Assembly: GCA_046331625.1 (NCBI GenBank)
Contig: JAXLQL010000008.1
Span: forward strand, 325,289-389,288
Length of the DNA stretch: 64,000 nt
Direction of reading: 5' to 3'
Origin: JAXLQL01 sp046331625
Lineage (GTDB): Bacteria; Acidobacteriota; Terriglobia; Bryobacterales; Bryobacteraceae
Position numbers and translations under genes: made by a program. Of this stretch, positions 57,512-64,000 are shown in pieces. The notes under the pieces are model-generated. The model was given only the letters and a program-made list of their open reading frames with translations. It was not told the origin of the DNA and searched no databases. Each line of letters begins with the position of its first letter. The first letter of the stretch is position 1.

Positions 57512-57928
57512 GACGAGTGCTCCAGATACGTCGAACTTATGGAACTTCGCAGACTCGGCTTACAAGTTGAACGGAGCGCTCGGGGACGGAGGCGTGTTCA
57601 AGAGGTTGAATCTCCAGTACGGAACCTCTGCGGCGGGATTGACCAGGATACATAGTTCTCCGCTCGTTGATACTTGCGTTCAATTGCGGCATCGACATCG
57701 GCAGTCAGCCGAGCGCTGATAGCGCTGATAGGATCGCGCTCTGCCACCTGGAGGTACACGGTCAAGCCACCAACGATTCAGTACGGAATTCCCGCCGAAG
57801 GTCATCATGACAATGACATCCAACTGGCCGATGCGGCCGAAGGGCTGGTCCAAGTGTCGATCGTATGCAGTAGCGGGGAGCATGGCGCGTTCTCGTTCGG
57901 GCAGAGGAGAGAGCCCTTCAGCCCACAA
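57512..57928. other. No confident gene; possible degraded coding sequence
   Basis: On the minus strand one frame reads TVYLQVAERDPISAISARLTAD and then DAAIERKYQRAENYVSW, and the next frame reads GSVLEIQPLEHASVPERSV to a stop near 57538. These look protein-like but need a frame change and have no recognised family. No hairpin repeat or promoter stands out. Confidence 0.35.
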
Positions 57929-58390
57929 TCATCTCACCTCGTACACGGTCACGCTCGCCGGCGGGATCATCGCGATCCCGAACGCGACCGCCGCCAACGC
58001 CACGCTCACCGCGGCAGTCACCAGTCGGGGCGAGATGATCTGGAAACGATCGTTGTAACTGGCCCGGTTGGCCGCAACCCCCAACAACGCCCCGCCACCT
58101 GCGCCGGCCGCGGCGACCAGCCCCGCGTTGCGAAACCGGCGCTTCAGGCTTCGCACGCGAATCCTGCGCACATCGCTCGCTTGCGTCGTCTGTACGCGGT
58201 CCTTGCGCTCGATGTCGATCGAATCAGCGCGCGCCGCGAACAGCTTTCCCGAGATCTTCGCGCCCGTGCGCGTGCGCAGTTCCACTCGCTTGCCTGGCGT
58301 CAGCTTTTCCACACGCTCCCAACTGCCCTTGACTGGCTGCTGCGCCATTGCCGCGGCGCCAACCACCAGCGCACACGCGAAGAGCTTCAT
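57929..58390 (-). CDS. Secreted small protein with glycine-rich membrane segment
   Basis: The product is 153 residues. Signal peptide FACALVVGAAAMAQ; a beta-barrel-like part RVELRTRTGAKISGKLFAARADSIDIERKDRVQT by parts resembles an SH3/LSm-like fold (GxxxxGxL, DxIxI); then a glycine/alanine-rich hydrophobic stretch AGLVAAAGAGGGALLGVAA and another (ALAAVAFGIAMIPPASV). The role is unknown. It overlaps the amidohydrolase gene by ATGA and is its downstream partner. Confidence 0.7.
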   Translation of the reverse strand: MKLFACALVVGAAAMAQQPVKGSWERVEKLTPGKRVELRTRTGAKISGKLFAARADSIDIERKDRVQTTQASDVRRIRVRSLKRRFRNAGLVAAAGAGGGALLGVAANRASYNDRFQIISPRLVTAAVSVALAAVAFGIAMIPPASVTVYEVR

Positions 58391-59967
58391 GATCCGAACA
58401 TTCCCGGCAAGCCTTGTTTCACGTAGTCGGGAAGGTTACGCTGCGCTGTCACATTTTCAAAAAACTTCGGATCGTCGGCCACCGTTACGGGATCGAGGTC
58501 CACCGCCACGAATGGCTGCGGGCCGGCGCGAGTCACGGCCACTTGCCCGGTGGGCTTGCCGCGATACGGCGCCTTCGGACGCATGGCCACGCCGGGCGGT
58601 TCGGTGTGGTCGAGCACGATCGTCCATGATGGCCGTGCGCGGGTGCGCGATCTCGCCAACTCGGGAATATGGGCCATCTTGTCGCGCAGCAAGTCGCGCG
58701 CCTGGCCAAATTTCACCCCCGCCACAAGCGGATCCACCTGCTCGTCTGTGAGTTGAAACGCGCGCGGTTGCCCGCCAACTGTAACCTCCTCGGACAGTGG
58801 GCCGAGCGCGTTCATCAGCTCGCGTTTCCCGTAGCGGGCCACGCCGCGCACTGCCACCAGAGACACGTCCGTCTCGGCGGCGCGTAGCAGCGTCTCATAG
58901 GCATCGCCGGTTGCTTTGCCGATCACCAGCAGATCGGCCACTTTGCCCGCTTCGATGGAACCTGCCGCGGTCCAGCCGAGTATCTTCGCGGGATTGCGCG
59001 TGGCCATCGCCACCAGATCGAGATCGCGCAATCCGGCGTTGAGTTCCTGGTTCACGAGCCGCGCGACCTTCAACTCGCCGAGCAGATTCTTGCTTCCGGA
59101 CGGCGACCAGTCCGAACCGACAGCGATGGTGACTCCGGCCTCGCGCGCCGCTCCGATCTTCGCCGTTCCGCCGTAGAGCAACAGGTTGCTGAATGGCGAC
59201 CAGATCATGGAGCCGCCGAGTTCCGCCATCTTGGCGAAGTCTTCGGGCTCGAGTCCGGCGCAGTGAATCCCGGCGAGCGCCGGCGTGATGGCCCATTTTT
59301 CCAGAGGCCCGGGAATCCGCAGCGCGAGGAAGTGCTCCCGTGCCAGTGGTCCGAGCCCTTCGCTGAGGTGGAGCAGGCATGCGCCTTTCGCCCGCTTTAG
59401 CTGAGCCAGGAACGTCTCCGCCGAGCGGGCGTCTACATCGGCCACGCGGGTGGCCGCTTTGGCCAGGCTTTCGTCGTCCGGTTCCTCGGCATTGCGGACC
59501 ACGCCCTTGTGAAACCGCTCGATGCCCGGAGCAGGCATGAGCCGGATTCCCTGCGAGGTAGTTACGCCACCCATCAGGCATTTACATTCCACGTAGCGCA
59601 CGATGGCCGGCGGCCCCCCCTCCACTTTCTTGGCCAATACCGCCATTGGCTGCGAGACCAGCTTCTTGTACTCGCCGATGCCGGTCCATTGCCCCCGATG
59701 TACGAACTTTTTCGGGACGTTCCAGAGCGGCAGCACGTTGTAGGGAAGATGATTGTGCAGCTCGATCAACCCTGGGTAAATCGTGCCCCCGGTCTCGATC
59801 ACCGGAGCCCCTCGGAATCGCCGCGGCCGTGGTCCCGTTGAGGGCTCCACCGACACGATCTTTCCGGCTTCCACAAAAACCGTGCCCGATTCGATTACCG
59901 TGTCGGACGCGTTCATCGTCACGATTCGGCCCGAGAGTCCATAATTCGTCAGCGGAGGATTCGGCAT
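58387..59967 (-). CDS. Amidohydrolase-superfamily enzyme
   Basis: The product is 526 residues from ATG 59967, with GGAGGAGCG upstream. Imidazolonepropionase/atrazine-chlorohydrolase-like parts: GRIVTMNASDTVIESGTVFVEAGKIVSV (beta domain, by parts), metal-site ELHNHLPYN, LLHLSEGLG, HCAGLEPEDFAKM, SPFSNLLLYGG and the catalytic Asp in IAVGSDWSPSGSKNLLGELK, then NPAKILGWTAAGSIEAGKVADLLVIG. It has no signal peptide. It probably hydrolyses C-N bonds of small molecules; substrate unknown. The C-terminal ~100 residues extend beyond the standard domain. Confidence 0.88.
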   Translation of the reverse strand: MPNPPLTNYGLSGRIVTMNASDTVIESGTVFVEAGKIVSVEPSTGPRPRRFRGAPVIETGGTIYPGLIELHNHLPYNVLPLWNVPKKFVHRGQWTGIGEYKKLVSQPMAVLAKKVEGGPPAIVRYVECKCLMGGVTTSQGIRLMPAPGIERFHKGVVRNAEEPDDESLAKAATRVADVDARSAETFLAQLKRAKGACLLHLSEGLGPLAREHFLALRIPGPLEKWAITPALAGIHCAGLEPEDFAKMAELGGSMIWSPFSNLLLYGGTAKIGAAREAGVTIAVGSDWSPSGSKNLLGELKVARLVNQELNAGLRDLDLVAMATRNPAKILGWTAAGSIEAGKVADLLVIGKATGDAYETLLRAAETDVSLVAVRGVARYGKRELMNALGPLSEEVTVGGQPRAFQLTDEQVDPLVAGVKFGQARDLLRDKMAHIPELARSRTRARPSWTIVLDHTEPPGVAMRPKAPYRGKPTGQVAVTRAGPQPFVAVDLDPVTVADDPKFFENVTAQRNLPDYVKQGLPGMFGS

Positions 59968-59984
59968 CTTATCGCTCCTCCGTT

Positions 59985-60749
59985 CTAACTCTTCGGCGCC
60001 GTCCAAATGATCTTGAAATCGCCCTGCCGGTCCACTTGGTTGTTATGCCGGGGACTGGCCTTGCGCCCCCAGGCGTCGTCACCGAGAAAGGCGGGAACAC
60101 CGAAAGGCAGGTCGCGGTGCGGGATGGGCGCGTAATCGGCTTCCTTGATTCCGGTTCCGTAGTTGGGCAGCGAGGTGTCACCGTCGGGATCGGGAGTTAC
60201 GATTGCGCGCAGTTGCGTGATTGCGTCCTTCCAAGCGGCCGCGAGTTGACCCGGATTTCGGCTGCTCGGATGCGGCACTTCGAACAGCGGCACGCCGGCC
60301 TTGCCCGGCCAACGCTGCGCAGCCTGTTGGGCCTGCTCGCCGAACGCCACGATCGCCTGGACGGCCGGAGTCTTCAACCGGTCCATCAATTGGTTGCGCC
60401 AGCCTTTGATCCCCGGGTCATTGTGCATGGCGGTGGAGTTTCCGGCTTGCGAAGGATGCAACGCGAAGAGAAACGCGTTGACGAGCACGTAAGATCGCGT
60501 CAGGCCGAGCTTGGCGAGGAACCCCTGGACGCGCTGTCCCGCATCGCCGACCAGCGTGCGATGGGCGATTCGCTCCGTAGGTCCGGGATCAGACGCGATG
60601 CATAACAATCGCGCCGAACCATCTAGACGGCCTCGATGGTAGATCGGACCCCAGTCAAACCACAGCAGATCTTTGAAAGCCGAGTAGTCGGGTGGATTTC
60701 CGAATAGGTCAGCGAGGGCGGGCGGCGGACCGGGGTCGAATTCGAGCAT
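59985..60749 (-). CDS. Uracil-DNA glycosylase-superfamily protein
   Basis: The product is 254 residues from ATG 60749 (AAGGAGTG upstream). The core has LLCIASDPGPTERIAHRTLVGDAGQRVQGFLAKLG by parts, matching the GexPGxxED...GxAGQ pattern of family 4-like UDGs, then NAFLFALHPSQ, AIVAFGEQAQQAAQ and VPHPSSRNPGQLAAAW (the HPS motif of the DNA-binding loop). No iron-sulfur cysteine set is present, unlike family 4, so it is a divergent member. The C-terminal 70 residues are extra. Base excision repair is likely but not proven. Confidence 0.8.
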   Translation of the reverse strand: MLEFDPGPPPALADLFGNPPDYSAFKDLLWFDWGPIYHRGRLDGSARLLCIASDPGPTERIAHRTLVGDAGQRVQGFLAKLGLTRSYVLVNAFLFALHPSQAGNSTAMHNDPGIKGWRNQLMDRLKTPAVQAIVAFGEQAQQAAQRWPGKAGVPLFEVPHPSSRNPGQLAAAWKDAITQLRAIVTPDPDGDTSLPNYGTGIKEADYAPIPHRDLPFGVPAFLGDDAWGRKASPRHNNQVDRQGDFKIIWTAPKS

Positions 60750-60792
60750 AGTGGGCACTCCTTAGGTACCTACTATACTCGACCAGGCGGAA

Positions 60793-61419
60793 TTATTCTG
60801 CTTTGCCGATTAGCGTGAGCGCGATCTTGGCGTCGCCAGCCATTGCGTGGAGCGCCCAGTCATGCTCGCCCTGTTGCACCATGCCAGGCTGGAAACCGTC
60901 GTCCACCGGATACATGCTCAACACCGCTGGGTGCGGCGTGCCCGAGGTTTTGCGGCTCATCTTCATTAGATCGTCGAACACCTTCACGGCCTCCGGGGTC
61001 TTGTCGCTGTCGGCGGGCGTCAGCACCAGGAAATCCCGTTGCGGGGCAACGCCTTGGTGATCGCCGTTGATCGGGTGGAAGCTGAAGCGCAGCGTATAGA
61101 CGCCGGGTTTGATGTTCTGGCCGCGCCGGTCATAGGCCGCGGCCGGAAACCGAATCGCACCGATCAGCGACCCGTGCGGCGTCATCTTCCACACCACGTC
61201 CTGCTCGGTGGTCGCCGTGCCTTTGGGAGCGGCCTTCACGAACCATAGTTCGCACCACACCTTGCCCGCGGGATCGGTCACCTTGATGCCCTTGTCTTGC
61301 AACAGAGCCGAGATTGCCGGCGCCAGTTCCGCCGGTGCGGCGCCGATCGCGTCCGCTTTGTAGCCGCCATTGGCCATCATCATGCCCGCTGCCGCGAGCG
61401 CCACACTCACCAGCTTCAT
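60793..61419 (-). CDS. Secreted protein of unknown family
   Basis: The product is 208 residues from ATG 61419. Signal peptide VSVALAAAGMMMANG; mature beta-rich part with KVWCELWFVKAAPKGTAT, SLIGAIRFPAAAYDRRGQNIKPGVYTLRFSFHPINGDHQG by parts, DFLVLTPADSDKTPE and EHDWALHAMAGDAKIALTLIG. Acidobacteria have many such secreted proteins with this C-terminal layout, but I know no function. Frame intact and GTGAAAGG just upstream serves as ribosome binding site. Confidence 0.7.
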   Translation of the reverse strand: MKLVSVALAAAGMMMANGGYKADAIGAAPAELAPAISALLQDKGIKVTDPAGKVWCELWFVKAAPKGTATTEQDVVWKMTPHGSLIGAIRFPAAAYDRRGQNIKPGVYTLRFSFHPINGDHQGVAPQRDFLVLTPADSDKTPEAVKVFDDLMKMSRKTSGTPHPAVLSMYPVDDGFQPGMVQQGEHDWALHAMAGDAKIALTLIGKAE

Positions 61420-61531
61420 CGTTGCGCCTTTCACCTCGTTCTCCAGTTTATCGCCAGACCGTTAGACGCGCGCCATGGCTTCCCGGATTCACATCATCAA
61501 CCGGCATCGGGTACAATCACTCGAGCCGCTC

Positions 61532-62206
61532 ATGCAAACCATACTTGTCATTGACGATGACGAAGAGCTTCAGGATACGGTTGCAGTCATGCTGGAACAG
61601 GAGGGGTTTCGCGTCGTTCAAGCCACCGAGGGCAAGACTGGCTATGAAAAAGCCTTAACGCTAAAGCCTGATCTGCTGGTGGTCGATCTTCGCCTTCCAG
61701 GGATGAGCGGCGTGGAGATCTGCAAGCTGCTGCGCGGAAGCAACATCCACACGCCGATCATCGTGCTCAGCGCGGTGGGCGATGAAGTGGATAAGGTGCT
61801 GCTGCTCGAGATCGGCGCCGATGACTATATCACCAAGCCGTTCGGACGGCGCGAACTGCTGGCGCGCATTCGAGCGGTGCTGCGGCGCGCGGCTCCAGAG
61901 AGCCATGCGGTGCTGCGCTTCGGCGACACCGAGATCGACCTCGAGCGGCGCGTGGTGACTCGCGCCTCGCAGGAGGTGAAGCTCACGCCTTCGGAATACA
62001 ACCTGCTGGTGTTCTTTCTGCAGAATCCCGACCGCCCCCTCACACGCGACATGATTCTGAACGCGGTGTGGGGCTACGATTCTTTCCCGAACACTCGAAC
62101 CGTGGACGCGCACGTGGTGAAGCTTCGGCAGAAGCTCGAACCAGACGCCAATGCCCCGCGTCATTTCACCACCGTTCATGGGGTCGGATACCGGTTCCTG
62201 CCATGA
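61532..62206 (+). CDS. OmpR/PhoB-family response regulator
   Basis: The product is 224 residues from ATG 61532. Receiver: VIDDDEELQ, Asp in LLVVDLRLPGMSG, Ser in IIVLSAVGDE, Lys in ITKPFGRRELL. Winged helix: LTPSEYNLLVFFLQNP, PLTRDMILNAVWGYDSFPNTRTVDAHVVKLRQKL by parts, HGVGYRFLP. It is a close paralogue in layout of the regulator at 20729 and, like it, lies next to a porin gene of the same family. No histidine kinase is adjacent. 11-bp direct repeats lie 26 bp after its stop, before the next operon. Confidence 0.93.
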   Translation: MQTILVIDDDEELQDTVAVMLEQEGFRVVQATEGKTGYEKALTLKPDLLVVDLRLPGMSGVEICKLLRGSNIHTPIIVLSAVGDEVDKVLLLEIGADDYITKPFGRRELLARIRAVLRRAAPESHAVLRFGDTEIDLERRVVTRASQEVKLTPSEYNLLVFFLQNPDRPLTRDMILNAVWGYDSFPNTRTVDAHVVKLRQKLEPDANAPRHFTTVHGVGYRFLP

Positions 62207-62231
62207 GCGAGTCGCACAGGCAAGTCCCGGG

Positions 62232-62249
62232 TTTAACAACGATTTAACA
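62232..62249. promoter_or_regulatory. TTTAACA direct repeats, 11-bp period
   Basis: TTTAACA-ACGA-TTTAACA has 11 bp from repeat to repeat, like PhoP/PhoB-class sites (TTAACA-N5-TTAACA). It lies between the OmpR-family regulator gene and the receiver-porin operon at 62297, so the regulator may control that operon. Confidence 0.5.
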
Positions 62250-62296
62250 TGTGCTCCCTCGCGTTGGCCGCCGTTGTGTCTAACAATCAAGGGTAA

Positions 62297-62719
62297 ATGG
62301 TGTACACGGAAGTGCCGCGCAAGGTTCTCATCGTCGAAGACTCTCCGCAAATGGCGGCGAATCTCGAGATCGCCCTCACGGCGGTCGACGATGTCGAAGT
62401 CCGCGTAGCCGAATCGGCCGTCGAGGCGCTCGGCGTGCTCGAACAAGGCGACGCGCCGGACTTTGCCGCCATCGTCACCGATCTCGAAATGCCGCACATG
62501 ACCGGCTTCGAACTGATCGAGCGCCTGCGCCGCAATCCCCGTTACCATTCCACGCCTATCATTGTTTCCAGCGGCAGTACGGATCCCGACTCTCCGGCCA
62601 AGGCGCTGCGCCTCGGCGCCAACGCGTACTTTTCGAAACCGTACTCGCCCTCCGAGCTCCGCAAGAAACTCCAGCGGCTGCTCGAGGAGAACCAGGATAG
62701 ACGCCCTCGTGACACCTAA
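62297..62719 (+). CDS. Single-domain response regulator (CheY-like)
   Basis: The product is 140 residues, a receiver domain only: VLIVEDSPQMAANLEIAL, Asp in AAIVTDLEMPHMTGFELI, Ser in IIVSSGSTDP, Lys in AYFSKPYSPSELRKKL. There is no output domain; such proteins bind other signalling proteins or serve in phosphorelays. Its 3' end overlaps the porin gene by 11 bp, an unusual coupling of a receiver to an outer-membrane protein. Confidence 0.9.
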   Translation: MVYTEVPRKVLIVEDSPQMAANLEIALTAVDDVEVRVAESAVEALGVLEQGDAPDFAAIVTDLEMPHMTGFELIERLRRNPRYHSTPIIVSSGSTDPDSPAKALRLGANAYFSKPYSPSELRKKLQRLLEENQDRRPRDT

Positions 62720-64000
62720 CGCTTCTTACCGGTTGCTGCCTCTCTTGTTGGCGCCATGTCTGCTCTGCGCGCAGAGCCTCGATCAGGTAGTCGAGAGGCT
62801 CGACCGTCTCGAAAAGGAGAATCGCTCGTTGCGCGACGAGGTATCGCAACTGCGGCGCGAGCTCGACTCGATTCGCGGAGCGCCTGCGCCGCCGGCGTCG
62901 CCACCTGCCGAGGCCGCCGAGCAGGCGCCTTCGGTGCAGACTCTCGATGAGCGGCTGACGGTGCAGGAGCGGCGCACGGACGAGCAGGCTCAGTCGAAGG
63001 TGGAGGCGGCGCAGAAGTTCCCCGTCAAGCTCACCGGCATGTTGCTGGCCAACATGTTCCATAACGGACCGTCCGCCGCAGGCGTCGACACGCCCACCAC
63101 CTCGGCCCGCGCGAACGGACGGCAAACCGGCGGAATCACGTTGCGGCAGTCGATCCTCGGTATGCAGTATACGGGCGGCAAGACGCTGCTCGGCGGGCAA
63201 GTCAAAGGCTCGCTCTTCATGGACTTCTTCGAAGGAACCAGCGAGACCACCGTGTTCTATCCGGTTCGCGTGCGGACCGGATCCGTGGAACTCGACTGGA
63301 GTTCGCGCTCGCTTTCGCTGGTGCTCGACAAGCCGCTGTTCTCGCAGCGCGACCCGAACACGTTCAGCTATAGCGGCGTTTCGCCGCTCACGGCTGCCGG
63401 TAATCTCTGGCGCTGGCAGCCGCAGGTTCGCTTCGAACAGAGGCTCGGCAACGAGACCACATCGGGGCGGGCGCAATTGGCTTTGGTGCAAACGTCGGAG
63501 GAGGTGAACTTCCCGGCGGCGGTCACCAACTTCGAACGGCGGCGTCCGGGGCTGCAAGGCCGGTTCGAGCTGGCGCATCGCTTCGGTGAAGGCCGGCGGA
63601 TCGAAGTGGCGCCGGGATTCCACGTGAGCCAATCACACGCGCTCGGGCAAGACTACGGGTCGCACTTGGCTTCGGTCGACTGGTTGTTCGCGCCGATGAG
63701 CAAGATCGAATTTTCCGGACTGTTTTGGACCGGTGAGAACATTCACCACTTCGGCGCGCTGCGGCAAAGCTTCCGGCTCGACGGCACGCGGCTGGTGCCC
63801 GTGCAATCGAAGGGCGGATGGTCGCAGGTATCGTTCCCATTCACGAGCCGCATTTCGCTCAATCTGTTCGGCGGGATTCATGACGACCGCAATCGCGATT
63901 TGGCTCGCAACGCGATTGGAGCGAACCGCGCCGGCGCGGCGAACATCATGTTCCGCATCGCGCCCAACCTGATCATGAGCATCGAGGCGATGCAAATCCG
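62709..64000 (+). CDS. Porin with N-terminal coiled coil, 3' end outside window
   Basis: The frame is open from GTG 62709 to the window end (430 codons). Signal peptide RLLPLLLAPCLLCAQ; heptad coiled coil LDQVVERLDRLEKENRSL and RDEVSQLRRELDSIRG; then a beta barrel with FPVKLTGMLLANMFHNG, LFMDFFEGTSETTVFYPVR, TAAGNLWRWQPQV and KGGWSQVSFPFTSR. It is a paralogue of the porin at 21523, which also lies next to an OmpR-class regulator. GTG is the first in-frame start that gives the signal peptide, with AGGA about 12 bases upstream. The trimerising coiled coil is typical of this porin kind. Confidence 0.8.
   Translation, partial: MTPNASYRLLPLLLAPCLLCAQSLDQVVERLDRLEKENRSLRDEVSQLRRELDSIRGAPAPPASPPAEAAEQAPSVQTLDERLTVQERRTDEQAQSKVEAAQKFPVKLTGMLLANMFHNGPSAAGVDTPTTSARANGRQTGGITLRQSILGMQYTGGKTLLGGQVKGSLFMDFFEGTSETTVFYPVRVRTGSVELDWSSRSLSLVLDKPLFSQRDPNTFSYSGVSPLTAAGNLWRWQPQVRFEQRLGNETTSGRAQLALVQTSEEVNFPAAVTNFERRRPGLQGRFELAHRFGEGRRIEVAPGFHVSQSHALGQDYGSHLASVDWLFAPMSKIEFSGLFWTGENIHHFGALRQSFRLDGTRLVPVQSKGGWSQVSFPFTSRISLNLFGGIHDDRNRDLARNAIGANRAGAANIMFRIAPNLIMSIEAMQI

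Noticed and set aside
57680..57928. 82-codon minus-strand frame before the small secreted protein gene
   Set aside because: No domain, no ribosome binding site, and alternative frames in the same stretch look more protein-like.

Overview
The window is GC-rich, densely coded DNA that looks like a soil or sediment acidobacterium of the Bryobacterales/Solibacter type. This is inferred from protein style: a large Oar-like TonB-dependent outer-membrane protein with an N-terminal carboxypeptidase-regulatory domain, many secreted proteins with Cna-B-like folds, a PQQ-type sugar dehydrogenase fused to cytochrome c, caspase/formylglycine-enzyme-like fusions, and a two-hairpin repeat scattered through intergenic DNA. 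No rRNA, tRNA or CRISPR array was seen.

Region 1 (1-8.6 kb) is an accessory island. It holds toxin-antitoxin genes and remnants, a membrane protein, and a family of secreted caspase-like proteins whose C-terminal FGE-like (C-type-lectin fold) domain looks like the target of a diversity-generating retroelement (DGR). The second caspase-FGE gene ends in a typical variable-region layout. It is followed by an Avd-like four-helix gene and the first ~110 codons of a DGR reverse transcriptase that is frameshifted and truncated. No template repeat remains in the window, so the system looks like a fossil or split DGR aimed at caspase-domain proteins.

Region 2 (8.6-12.3 kb) is arginine biosynthesis (argC, argB and a short N-acetylglutamate-synthase-like GNAT) behind a perfect ARG-box-like palindrome, then a MoeA-like protein. 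Region 3 (12.6-29.3 kb) holds a chitinase, a glycosyltransferase, an Oar/TonB protein, a sensor kinase/response regulator pair divergent from a porin, secreted proteins, a GH-D-like glycosidase and an HDOD-GGDEF protein. Direct repeats of TTGACA with an 11-bp period lie before the porin and a secreted-protein gene, and a TTTAACA version lies before the second porin operon at 62.3 kb, pointing to OmpR/PhoB-class control. Region 4 (29.3-33.8 kb) is an oligopeptide ABC transporter operon with a 263-bp tandem duplication that creates a chimeric ORF. Region 5 (33.8-40.6 kb) holds a MacB-type ATPase, a probably inactive alpha/beta hydrolase, a bacterial SET protein, a sugar dehydrogenase-cytochrome c and a DUF433 antitoxin.

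Region 6 (40.6-54.9 kb, minus strand) is one long type II secretion locus. It runs from an ECF sigma factor and its zinc-finger anti-sigma factor through gspE, F, G, H, I, J, K, L, M and a gspC-like gene to gspD. The two-hairpin repeat has invaded most non-overlapping junctions here and may supply the start codon and leader of gspH; gspJ and gspK carry frameshifts. Region 7 (54.9-64 kb) has a hicAB module between two 251-bp direct repeats copied from the sigma-factor promoter region. After it come a broken hypothetical gene, an amidohydrolase, a uracil-DNA-glycosylase-like protein, two response regulators and a second porin cut off by the window end.
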